The notes below the pieces were generated by a model. The model did not search any database. It was not told the DNA's origin and saw nothing but the letters and a program-made list of their open reading frames with translations. DNA of 64,000 nt, from NCBI GenBank assembly GCA_001414485.1, contig LLEY01000059.1:248001-312000 (forward strand). The letters run 5' to 3'. This DNA is from Calycina herbarum. Taxonomy: Eukaryota > Ascomycota > Leotiomycetes > Helotiales > Pezizellaceae. The position numbers and the translations under genes are program-made. Positions 1-9,909 of this stretch are shown one piece after another. Within the stretch, counting starts at the first letter, position 1. Each line of letters opens with the position of its first letter.

Positions 1-408
1 ATCTCTAGATAGTATAGTTTTATATTCTTAATTAGAATGTTTAGCTTTTTTAAAGCTGTTAGAGAGAGGAAATTACTTATTACTTCTAAGTTAATTATAA
101 CTTAAAGTTCCTTTCCTTTTATCTTTATAGTTATAACTAACTAACTTTCTCTAGAGGTAGTGCTTAGCTCTCTAACTGTTAGTTAGTAGAGTTCTCTCTA
201 TACTAACTCTGTTTCTTAGTCTATATTATATTTGTTTATCTCTTAGAAGATTATACTAAATAATTTTCTACTTCTCGATTCCTAAAATATTACTCTAACT
301 TTTCCGACTAAAGCGACTATAGTATACTAGCCTCTTATTTCTAGTATAGCTTCCTTATTATTAGATAGTATACCTAGAAAACTAGGTTTAGAGCTTCTTA
401 TAAAGTCG
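1..408 (-). mobile_element. RIP-degraded gypsy-type element, downstream part (left of the nested insertion)
   Basis: AT-rich sequence with stops in all frames and no intact ORF. It is separated from similar AT-rich sequence at 6338 onward only by a complete inserted retroelement with target duplication TTAGA (409-413 and 6333-6337). The two flanks were therefore once contiguous. The gag remnant on the right flank lies on the minus strand, so this part would be downstream (pol side) of that older element. I could not identify a pol motif here. Confidence 0.5.
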
Positions 409-413
409 TTAGA

Positions 414-742
414 TATGACAAACCTAATCTGCTAGCCCTCTGGTAGTTATCCTTACCTGTAGCATACACAGGTGTAGCGGATAATCAGAGAAGTAAGAGG
501 TGGTTTAATTGAAGATCTAAAGCTATAGAAGAGAAGAGAAGGAAAGAGGAGACTTCTAAAGGTCCTATAATATAGAGATAGCTAAGGAATCGATAAGTTA
601 TAGGAATGTCGATCTGTTTATAGAAATGGTTCCTAGCCTAGGTAGGAATGGTTCTAGGCTAGGCTAGGAATAGCAGGCTTTACAGACGCCGGCGAGCAGC
701 TATACGCGAGTCACGTGCTCAGCAGTGGCCAGGTCTATAACA
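414..742 (-). repeat. Left LTR (3' LTR in the sense of the element)
   Basis: 329 bp, aligned over its whole length with 6004-6332. It begins TATGACA where the partner has TGTAACA, so the canonical TG terminus has mutated to TA. It ends in CA at 741-742. Nearly all differences from the partner LTR that I read are transitions (for example GGTGTAGCGG against GGTATAGCAG), consistent with RIP acting after insertion rather than ordinary drift. Confidence 0.92.
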
Positions 743-759
743 TTACCCCCCTCTTTAAG

Positions 760-3700
760 TAGAGCTCGCCCACGAGCTCTGAACCTACTACCCTACAGGT
801 AATTTATCCTCGTCCTTATAATATTCTAGCTCGTCTATACTATCTTCCTAGCTCTAGAACTATTCTACTAAGTACCTAGGAGGCCCTAGAAGAGAAGGAT
901 TTAGAGCGTGAAACTCTTAAAGCTTATATAGGCAGCCTATAAAGTTAGAAGCTAGGTACTAGGCCGGGTCTGGCTCGCTTTATATCTATTAAACCTAGTA
1001 TTATAATTTTCTATAATAGCCTTTAGAGGCTAGTACTTAGTCTATATCCTATTCGTTATACTCGTTAACTATAATAGGCAGTCCTGGTTCCTATAGCTAG
1101 CCTGGTAGCGGATCGTTAAGAGCTTTGCGAAGCTTATCTATAGAGATTACAGGCTATATTTTAATTGTCGGAGGCAGGTCAATCTAGAAAGCGTTTCTAA
1201 CCTTTTCTAGGACTATATATAGACTAGCCATCTGCTAGTCGAGCTTATAGCTTAGGCGGTCTATATTCTACGTCTTTGTCGATACGTAGACCTTGTCGCC
1301 TATAGCAAAGTCTACTAGTCGCCGGTGCTTGTTTGCTTGCTTACGCTAGCGTTCCTAAGCAGCCTCGATTCCCTTACAGACGGTTTCCTAGGCGCTGTGT
1401 ATATAGGTTATATATACAACTGCTTCGTCTCGTGAAAGCTGTTTACAGACGCTTATTAGCTCTTCCAGGCTCTAGCGGACCTAATCAAAGCTGGTACGTG
1501 GCACGTAACCAAGCTCGATTTATATAGGCGGAAGAGTCGTCGAGTCCTAGGGAAGTGTAGCTTAAGCGTAGTCTATAATCGGCATTAGTTTAGACTAGTT
1601 ATCCTAATAGTAGTTTATAAATAGGCGAAGGCGTTAGTTAATCTACTGGTTTATATTCTTAGTTTAACCGTCGGTTTATACGTATACAGCTATAGATAGC
1701 TTAATCTTAGTCTCTAGGATCCGGTTAAACTCTTACTAGAACTCTAAGACGAATTATAGACCGCGGTTAGAGACAATAGTATCTGACGGTCTATAATAGC
1801 ACTATACGCGGTCGAGGTAGATCCGCGTAGTCTTTTTTACGTCCGTAGTCTTTAGGTAAGGGATAGAGACAGATCTCTTGCTTAGCCGGCAGATAAAGAT
1901 AATAATTATATCTATCCTAGACTTATTAGGAGAGAATTCCTTAAAATCAACTAATATATGTTGCTATAGGCGATCTAGGATAGGCAAGGGGTTGAGGAGT
2001 CTAGAGAGGCGGTCTCGCAGCACGTAAGAGCAACGGCAGGTCTAGCAGTTATAGACGAATCGTTGTATATCTAAACGAAGGTGCGGCTAGTAGTAGCGGT
2101 CCGTAACTAGCTTTAGAGTCTTAGATTATCTAGGGTGGGCTACCGAGACTTGATTATAAACCTCGCTTAGTAAGCGTACTTTAAGATCGTCGTCCTCGGG
2201 TAGGACAAGCTGTTCTTAGTATAGTAGGAGGCTGTTATAGGTTGTCCAGCCAGGGCGTTCGTCCGTAGCGTACTGGCGGAGAGCGTCAAGGCCTATACTC
2301 GTACGATTAGCCTATAGGATATTATTAATTAAGTCGTATAGTCCGTCGGCTACTCTAACAGGTGTAATATCTACAGAAGGGTCTAAGTCTAGGTCCGTAA
2401 TAATCCGCGAGTTAAGATTCTTAGGCCGTAAGAGGACTTACGTATAAGTAGATATCTTTATTGCTATTTAACTATCTACTTCTTAGTCCCGGCGAGTAAG
2501 GGAATCCGCTCAATTCTAGCTACTAGGCTTATAAGTAAGTAGGAAGTTAAATCGAGAGAGGGTTTCAGCTTAGTAGGCTTATTAGCTAGACAAGGCTTTA
2601 GTTGTTATAAAGTACTCGAGAGCTTTATAGTCTAAAACGACCTGTACTCGGTGTAGAGACCCTTCGAGCTTAGGTCTCTAGGCTTCTAGAGAACGTATAA
2701 TAGCTAGTATCTCTTTATCGTAAATCGGGTAGTTAATCTCAGTAGGTATCATTGTCTTAGAGAAGTAAGCTATAGGGTGCTACTCTTAACTCAGCTATAA
2801 CTGAAGGAGTATACCGCCAAGGACGCTGTCAGAGGAATCGGTCTCAACTATAGACTCGTATTACAGATTAAAGTATATAAGAAGAGGTGTATTAATAAGC
2901 CGGGCCTTCAGCTCGGAGAAGGCGTTCTAATAAGCAGGTGTCTACTAAAACGGCTAGTCTTTACAGGTTAGGGCCGTTAACGGGTATACAACTCGTCCGT
3001 AGTTGAGAATAAACTTCTAGTAGAAGTTACAAAAGCTAAGAAAGGACTAAACACCGCAGACTATAATAGGGCATTCCTAGTTATAGATCGTTTCTATCTT
3101 TTCTAGGTCTACTTTAATCCTATTAGTACTTACGTAGAAGCCTAGGTACTTCGTATAAGTAACGTTAAACTCAGATTTCTTAATATTAGCCTATAAGCTA
3201 GCTTTACAAAGCTGTAAAAGGACCTTACAGACGTGTTCTTAATAGTCTAGCTCGTTCTTAGAGTAAATAAGAATATTATTAAGGTAGGTAGTATAAAAGT
3301 CGTCTAAATAGTTGAAGAGTACGTCGTTTATAAACCGTTAATATGTTACAGGTCCGTTAGTTAGTCCGAAAGGTATAACTTTATACTTATAGGCTCTATA
3401 ACAGGTCTAGAACGTTATTAGTTCCTTAAAATCAGGGTTAATCCGAATCTAGTGAAAAGCTTATCGTATGTCTAGCTTTATAAAGATGCGAGCCTTGCCT
3501 AGCTAAGTAAGAGTTTCGTCGATTAATAGAAGAGGATACTAGTCCTTATAGGTTAGGTTATTAAGCTTATAGTAATTAATATAGAACTATAGAGAGCCGT
3601 TAGACTTCTTAATAAAGAGAATCGGGGCTATAAAGAGGGCTTGGCTAGCCTTAATAAAACCTTTATAAAGGTTCTTAATAAGGTATTGTTTTATAGCCCG

Positions 3701-5784
3701 GAGCTCGTCTGTTAACTAGTAGCAGAGGGGGCTATAAGACAAGTCGTCTACGTTCCCGTCTATAAGTTCGATCTTATAGTCGTATAGGCGACAAGAGGGA
3801 AGAGTATCAGACGTAGCTTTAGAGAAAACGTCTACGAGATCCTAGTAGGCTCCGGGGAGGCTTTCTTAGACTCGTAAGTCGTCTTTTTAATCCGTAAGCT
3901 TTTTTTCTATTAAGTAATCGATCTTATAAAGAGAGGTACTAAAGGCCGTAGCTTTAGTATCTTATAGGTTACAGCGATATATAGTAGTACTAATAACAGC
4001 GATGTCTACCAGTGACAGGTTAAGGCGTATACGTTTCAAGCGTACTATAGAGGCTTTACAGATATCTAAACCTATAAGAGCGCGGTTTATATTTCGTAAG
4101 TTGTTTTGGCAGTCCTAGTACTCGTTGTAACGTACAGCTAGGGGTGTAGTAGGTAGGCGCGCCAGGATCCGAGGGACTAGCAGCTCGTCGATAAGGCTTA
4201 TAAACAGTTGTAGGTCTTCCTAGTATTTATATACGACCTGTTCTTCTAGGGCCTGATCGTAGCAATCCGCGTCAGCTTAGTAATCTAGGTTTAAGAGCCG
4301 AGTCTATAGGATCCTAGGATCTAGGAAGCGTAGCCGGACAAGGTTAGGAGAAGGAGGGAGATCCGTAGGCTATATAAGTCAGCGCTGGCAGGGGTTAAGT
4401 TATATATTAAGCTAGTTAAACCATATACGCCTAAGAATAAGGTCCTAATAGCTAGTATTAAGGAGGACTATAGAGACGTTATACTATTTACAGCCGTCTA
4501 TATATAAGTAAAGAACAATATAGCAGTCTATAGACTATCGACTCTGTCCGTTAAAGCCGCGAACTATAATAGGAGTAGGAAGAGTATAAATAGTTAAAGG
4601 GAAGAAGCGAGCCAGCCCCTAAGCAAACTTTATACTAATAAGTACGAAGCTGTTTACTCTAGTGTCAGCTAGAGCAGAGGTTTTAAATCCGTATCTATTA
4701 AAAACCAAGTTATAAGAGACTATAAACTGTTTTCCTCTAAGTAGCTGACTTAGATCGATAGCTAACTGGCCAAGACCTCGGTAAAGTAAGCCTAGGGGGG
4801 AGACTTTCCCTAGACTTGGTCGTTTTCCGACTATCCTAAGTCAGACGTAGGCTCCGCAAGCTTATTAACGTCTATAATAGGCTTAGAGTTCTTAGAGCAT
4901 TCGCGGGCATAGTGCCTAGTCCTCTTACACTTAAAGCAGGCGTTGTCCGGTTCCTTACAGGCAGGCGTTGGTTCACGTAATAGTCTATAAAGGCGGGGGG
5001 CCGGGGCAGGGGAGGTTGTACAGAACGCAGTTTAAGTAGTAGTAAAAGTTCTAGCTAGGCGGGAGGTAGTAGTAGCAGTTACAGGCCAGGGGATAAGACA
5101 AGCAGTCTATAAGTTGCTTCTATAGAGCTGAAGTCTTCGTAAGTTCTTATTAACAAGTCAACACTTATTTACTAGGGCCGTACTTATAAGCAGGACGTCT
5201 AAGAATAGTAAGACGGACTATTATAGAGGTAGCGTAAGCTTGTTATATAAGTCGGGCTATAAGTCGTCTATCGGGATCCGTCTAGTGCCCGTAAGATATA
5301 AGAAGCGAGTATAGAAGGTTGCGAAAGTCTCGTTATCTCTTATAACGAGCCGGCGGAATTCGATACAGGCGTCCTACGCTTTAAACGAGTTCTCTAGGAT
5401 ATCTATAAGATATACGATCATTTCTTTTATAGACTGAAACGGCTTAGGTCCCTTCTAGTAACGGGGCATAAGATGCTTCTAAGTAATATCAGCTATATAG
5501 TTAAAAACGTAAGCTATCTTTGCTTCCTCTAGCTCAAACATAGAGGCGTTAATAAGGAACTTGTTCTTAATCTAGATCTTCTAGTTATCGAAGGTTAGAG
5601 ACAAGCTATCCGTTAAGGGCTTAGTATCCTTAAGCTTAACTGTAAACGACCTATATTATCTAGTTTCAGACAGGGTATTCCCTCGCAGAGGGGTACGGAC
5701 GTCGTCTAGTTGTTCTCGCAGTAGACGGACCTGTTTTAGGGCTATAGCGAGCTGTTAAGCGTCTGTAGGCTGGTCAGCAGACAT
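760..5784 (-). pseudogene. Degenerate gag-pol of the chromovirus (gag, RT, integrase, chromodomain)
   Basis: Reading the minus strand, a gag-like start MSADQPTDA appears at 5784, with a TAA at the next codon. A nucleocapsid zinc knuckle remains at 4897-4938 with all ligands kept (C-x2-C-x4-H-x4-C), although neighbouring glycines look changed to Arg or Lys. The reverse transcriptase box at 3260-3289 reads TYLNNILIYS; the family consensus is YLDDILIYS, so both catalytic aspartates are now Asn, each explained by a G-to-A change. A probable integrase CxxC lies near 2030. The C-terminal chromodomain segment (1022-1087) reads PIIVNEYNE-stop-DIDxVLASK, close to the usual chromodomain start. No frame is open for more than a few dozen codons. 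Confidence 0.88.
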
Positions 5785-6003
5785 CGTTGTAGACGACTTA
5801 GTTATAAGAACAGAGGGTATAGGTAGAAGAGCCCCAGGCTCTTATACGCGGTGGTAGGCACGGGTATACAGGGCTGTATAAGGCGCTGGTAGCATCTACG
5901 AGCGGTCTATACAGACCGTAGGTGTCGTGTTAGAATCGCAACAGATATTCTAATCCTTCCTAGGAGCAGTAGTAAATAGAGAGAAGAAGGGAGCTTTAGA
6001 TAA

Positions 6004-6332
6004 TGTAACAAACCTAATCTGCTAGCCCTCTAGTAGTTATCCTTACCTATAGCATATACAGGTATAGCAGATAATCAGAGAAGTAAGAGGTAGTTTAATT
6101 GAAGATCTAAAGCTATAGAAGAGAAGAGAAGGAAAGAGGAGACTTCTAGAGGTCCTATAATATAGAGATAGCCAAGGAATCGATAAGTTATAGGAATGTC
6201 GATCTGTTTATAGAAATGGTTCCTGGCCTAGGTAGGAATGGTTCCAGGCTAGGCCAGGAATAGCAGGCTTTGCGGACGCCGGCGAGCAGCTATACGCGAG
6301 TCACGTGCTCGGCGGTGGCCAGGTCCGTAACA
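6004..6332 (-). repeat. Right LTR (5' LTR in the sense of the element)
   Basis: 329 bp, begins TGTAACA and ends GTAACA, giving short imperfect terminal inverted repeats. It is followed by target duplication TTAGA at 6333-6337. It contains the GC-rich stretch ending GGCCAGGTCCGTAACA that matches 731-742 with transitions only. Confidence 0.92.
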
Positions 6333-6337
6333 TTAGA

Positions 6338-8459
6338 ACCCTACTATTACTATAAGCTGGTTTCTTCTTAAAGATCTACGACTATCTAAATGTCTCCTAT
6401 CTTAGGTATTCTAAATAGCTTACTAGATACTACTTATTCTAGTCTAGGTTCTTTAAATTCGATGGTTTCTCTTCTAGTAATAAGGCTTACTAATGTTATT
6501 CTATCTTACTTATTCTAAACTATTTTATAAGTAGTTAAAATAGTAGGATTAATTCCTTAAGTAGAATATAGGCTCTAGAAATCAGGTTTCTAGTATTCTA
6601 TATATACCTATCTATTCTCTTTCTTAAAAGTTCTAATAAATGCCTATATCTTATCTTATTTAAGCTTATATATTCTTAGGTTTATTTCTAACGAATTAGA
6701 TTCTAATTCTAATAACTCTAATAAACTTGTTAATAGTAGTAACTTATACTCTACTTAAAGAGGGAATCTATATTCTATTTCTAATTATATATTATAATAT
6801 TCTTTAAGAAGTAGATTCCTACTATTATTAGTGTCTTATATCTTACTATCTTAGAGTTCGATTCCTTTATTTAGCTATAGGTATATAGCGCTTATTAATA
6901 TATCTAAGGTATCTGTTTTAATCTATATACTATATCCTCTAGCCTCGAGTTCTTCGTCTATAAGTTCTATTCTTTCTAGTAAAGCTACTTCTTTTTAGAT
7001 AGTAGCGTTTGCTTATTTCCCTTTAGAGTCTTTCTTCTTACTATACTTATTTACTCTATAGCTAGAGAGGCTATAGTTATAATATAAGTTCTACTTACGA
7101 CGACGATCTTACTCTTTCTAAGAAAGTCCTTTCTTTAGTAGGTTTCTTTCTTAAGTTTCTTTTCCTAGGATCTAACGCTTCTAAGTAGTATTAACTTCTA
7201 TAGGATCTCTATAGTCTTTTTTCCTACCTTTTCCTTAATATTAATATCTATAACTACTCTTTTTCTCTAGACTCCTCTTATAATTCCGATTATCGATTTT
7301 AATTATATTATTAGTTAACTTATTAAGTATATCTAAGAAGTTATTCTTAGCTAATTCATTCTTAATACTATTCTTTAATCTTCTATAATATTACTTACAT
7401 AGGGCTTTATCGTTCTAGCTAAGACGTATAGAGTATTATTAGAATATTAACGTATATTTAGCTACTAACCCTTTCTATTAGAAGCTATATAAAGCTTATA
7501 CTACTTTCTTCTTTAAATCTATATCTATAAACGCCTAGTTAATTCCTTTCTTAAATCTAGTAACAGTTAAAAACAATTCTTAAGTACTCTTACTTATAAG
7601 GTTTAATACTTTTCTATTTAATGTTTTATTCTTCTAAAAATCTTCTAAATATAGCTCTATCTAGTTATATACTATTCTCTTAAGATAGATAGTAAGCTAT
7701 ATAACTTGATTAGTTTTATAAGCGAACTATACTAAATAAAAGTTTAAGTATATTAAAGCTTTTATAATAAACTTAGTAAGTTTCTCTAGAGAGCTGTTAA
7801 ACGTTTTAGGTACTAGCAACTTTACTTCCTCCCTAATAATAGTAACTGGCGCTACTAGTATTATTAGCGCTAGGGGCGGTGTAGAGGTCGAACTCGAGGA
7901 TAGCGTAGTTTTCGACATTATATCAGTAGTACTCCTAAGCAGGTGCTTAAAGTATAACGAAACTTAAACGAACTAAACAAAGGTAACTAAGTCTCGAAGG
8001 TTAGTATACAGGTAAGAAGTATAGACGCGATAGATCGTTCACTTAGAAGTAAACTCGTTACTTATATCAAAGATATTAAACAATATAATAAGATTAATAA
8101 CTAAAGTTAAGCACGAAGCTCCTATCTAATAGCAGACGTGCCAGTCTTATATAGAACCTTTCGTTCATGTTTAGAGTCCTGCTTAGCAGGACTCCTGAAG
8201 ATAGAGTCCGACTCCAATTCCAGGGCTCCTCAAAACTAGACTCCATCACCTGACTGCTCCCCACCGAGTCACGTGATATAACTGTAATAAGATCCTCAGG
8301 ATTGCATGTCCTATCATACTCAATCCTTTCCTCCTACCAGGGTTATAATAATGCTCGTCCTTTCAGGGCGTCGCCTGGACTTCACTTCGTCACGTGCTGG
8401 TACGTGATTCGTGACAAGTTCTTATCCCCTTACAACTTCGGCTAAAGACCGAACCAACA
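6338..8459 (-). mobile_element. Older RIP-degraded gypsy-type retroelement, 5' region with gag
   Basis: The minus strand carries a gag-like N-terminus from 7918 (63 open codons). It contains VAPVTIIREEVKLLVPKTFN, which resembles the start of many fungal gypsy gag proteins. Further down (7043-7084) is a nucleocapsid box whose four metal ligands are all Tyr. The upstream sequence 7925-8459 is less degraded and has LTR-like features: a TATA-like TATATAAG near 8150 on the minus strand and a possible sense start TGTTGGTTCGG at 8459. I did not find a matching second LTR in the window, so the boundary is tentative. The chromovirus at 414-6332 is inserted in this element. Confidence 0.62.
7727..7918 (-). 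pseudogene. Gag N-terminal fragment of the older gypsy element
   Basis: 63 codons open, starting at an ATG at 7918. Beyond the stop the resemblance continues in frame, with stops replacing expected tryptophan or glutamine codons (for example LTIYLKRIVYN then stop near 7670). This is what RIP of a gag gene would produce. It is not a functional gene. Confidence 0.6.
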
Positions 8460-8681
8460 TATATGTTCTGCCGAGTTAACGATCATTATCCTAGCAGCTA
8501 CTAATTAACGTGCGAGCATAGACTTTTAAGTGGAAGATATCAGTACTACGAGCTTAATAGAGAAAATCTCCAACCCCCCTAGCGTATATCCCTCTTTACA
8601 AGATCTAATGCACAAAAGCAGCCTAAGGTTAAGCTAGGCGTGGTGTAGCAACTGACTAATGGGTGTGGAGCACTCTCTAGG

Positions 8682-8897
8682 ATGCAAAGAGTAGGGCGTA
8701 AGCGAAAGGGGGCGAGAATAAGTGATAATGAGCCTATTGAAGTGATTATAAGTGATGGAGAGGCTGAAGAGGCGGAAGAAGTAGCTAGAGTAAAGAGAGT
8801 AAGGAAGACAGCACGTGCGCCTCCTCAAAAGAAGCTAGCTAAAAAGGGGGGTAGAGGGGGGGCAAGACCAGGGGCTGGTCGTAAGCCGAAAAAGTAA
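8682..8897 (+). CDS. Small basic hypothetical protein with a GARPGAGRKPKK tail
   Basis: 71 codons from an ATG to TAA. The protein has an acidic middle (DGEAEEAEEVA) between strongly basic ends, and finishes GGRGGARPGAGRKPKK. Glycine-arginine-proline tails of this kind occur in DNA-binding and AT-hook-like proteins and in some transposon-encoded proteins. It lies between a retroelement and a perfect palindrome, so it may be the residue of a mobile element. I do not recognise a family, and a short ORF of this composition could also be chance. Confidence 0.3.
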   Translation: MQRVGRKRKGARISDNEPIEVIISDGEAEEAEEVARVKRVRKTARAPPQKKLAKKGGRGGARPGAGRKPKK

Positions 8898-8951
8898 GCT
8901 AGGAATAGCTTCATTTTTGTATTTAGAAGTTTAAATTTACTACATTTTTCT

Positions 8952-8975
8952 TAGTCTAATTGGGCAATTAGACTA
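8952..8975. repeat. 24-bp inverted repeat (10-bp arms, 4-nt loop)
   Basis: TAGTCTAATT and AATTAGACTA flank GGGC; the arms are perfectly complementary. It lies 48 bp from the 30-bp palindrome at 9024. Confidence 0.85.
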
Positions 8976-9023
8976 GTAAAAATAATCGCGGAATTACTTA
9001 GTCTATTATCCAAATAGATGGAA

Positions 9024-9053
9024 ATTGCGCAAATAGACGTCTATTTGCGCAAT
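9024..9053. repeat. Perfect 30-bp palindrome
   Basis: ATTGCGCAAATAGAC followed directly by its reverse complement, with no spacer. The next flanking bases (A on both sides) do not pair, so the palindrome is exactly 30 bp. It sits at the boundary where AT-rich transposon DNA gives way to gene-rich DNA. Confidence 0.95.
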
Positions 9054-9536
9054 ACCTCGTATTGCGGAACACCATAGAACATATCTGATGTGTGGCTGAA
9101 TTTACCATCTTTGATTTGCTGGATAAAAATATCCTCGTGGAGGATCTTCAGCTCGACACGACAACATGGCGAGGCTGCCAGTGTGCTCTGGGATTGCCGT
9201 CTTTTCATCGTGAGGGTGTGTATCGTTTGAGAAGACGTGAAGTCTACTGCTGACGAAAAACGACGACCTGGAATCTTTTGCATTGGGCGGTTTGAGGTTT
9301 GTAAGTGGTGGACCCAGACTCGCACATAAGTTGGACGAGCGGATTGGAGGTGGGTTGTCTTGAGGCCTCTGGGAGTAGGTGGGTGTTCTGCGAGTGTTTG
9401 GTATGCATTGCTGATATTGAGTTCGCAGATTGAGTCGAGCTTTCTTCTGGGTGTAGTTGCCGAGGGCAGTGATCCTCCTCTTCGACTTTGATATTCCAAC
9501 ATCGCATCGGTACCACGATCTCTCAACCTTTTCCAG

Positions 9537-9866
9537 ATGCAAGCAGATGCAACCAAAAAAGGGCGTGAGAGAAGTGACAGCGGGAGTTCCGATGGGAGTG
9601 GCAACTCCGTGGGGACTAATTTTACCTATACGCTCGATTCGAGCCCTCCTCGCAGAGAGAAAGGTTCTAAAACCCAACGCATAAAATCCGCCACAGAAAT
9701 CCCTTATATGACCGATTCCGAAGACGAAAATACAAATATTACAACCAACCGGAGATCTTGCAGAGATAAGGGCTCTAAATCCCAACGCACAAAACCCAAC
9801 ACCCATAATGGATACTTCACTGCTGTGACTGACGAAGAAATCTTCCCGAGCGCTTTTAAAAAATAA
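9537..9866 (+). CDS. Possible low-complexity ORF or missed 5' exon upstream of the kinase gene
   Basis: 109 codons, serine, lysine and acid rich, with an internal repeat (KGSKTQRIKS and KGSKSQRTKP). A third, out-of-frame copy of the same motif (KASKTQDPQK, 9865-9894) leads directly into the kinase ORF. That continuity suggests this ORF once belonged, or still belongs through an intron or frameshift, to the N-terminus of the kinase protein. Long ORFs exist on the opposite strand too, so coding status is uncertain. I could not find a convincing intron joining the two frames. Confidence 0.35.
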   Translation: MQADATKKGRERSDSGSSDGSGNSVGTNFTYTLDSSPPRREKGSKTQRIKSATEIPYMTDSEDENTNITTNRRSCRDKGSKSQRTKPNTHNGYFTAVTDEEIFPSAFKK

Positions 9867-9909
9867 GGCCTCTAAAACCCAGGACCCTCAAAAGAGTACC
9901 CCTCCTTTC

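Larger units (their letters stand above)
414..6332 (-). mobile_element. Full-length RIP-mutated Ty3/gypsy chromovirus LTR retrotransposon, nested
   Basis: A 5919-bp element bounded by 329-bp LTRs (414-742 and 6004-6332) and an identical 5-bp target duplication TTAGA (409-413, 6333-6337). The sense strand is minus. A purine-rich tract (complement of 743-757) abuts the left LTR, as expected for a polypurine tract. Gag starts near 5784, the CCHC zinc knuckle is at 4897-4938, the reverse transcriptase catalytic box at 3260-3289, and a chromodomain-like C-terminus at 1022-1087. The gag-RT-chromodomain order fits chromoviruses such as MAGGY or Tf1 relatives (established for that clade). All frames are interrupted, mostly by changes explained by C-to-T or G-to-A transitions, which is the RIP signature. 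The element is dead. Confidence 0.93.
8460..9053. other. Transition zone between transposon block and gene region, with palindromes
   Basis: Sequence of mixed composition. It holds a 71-codon basic ORF (8682-8897), a 24-bp inverted repeat (8952-8975) and a perfect 30-bp palindrome (9024-9053). The paired palindromes suggest the end of a mobile element, but I see no target duplication and no transposase. Confidence 0.4.

Noticed and set aside
1333..1527. 64-codon plus-strand ORF inside the chromovirus
   Set aside because: Antisense to the pol region of a dead element, rich in Arg and Tyr as expected for chance frames in RIPed DNA.
9102..9806. 234-codon minus-strand ORF opposite the kinase upstream region
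   Set aside because: It overlaps other long ORFs on both strands, shows no domain or signal, and its frame is open because the opposite frame is low-complexity; treated as a shadow.
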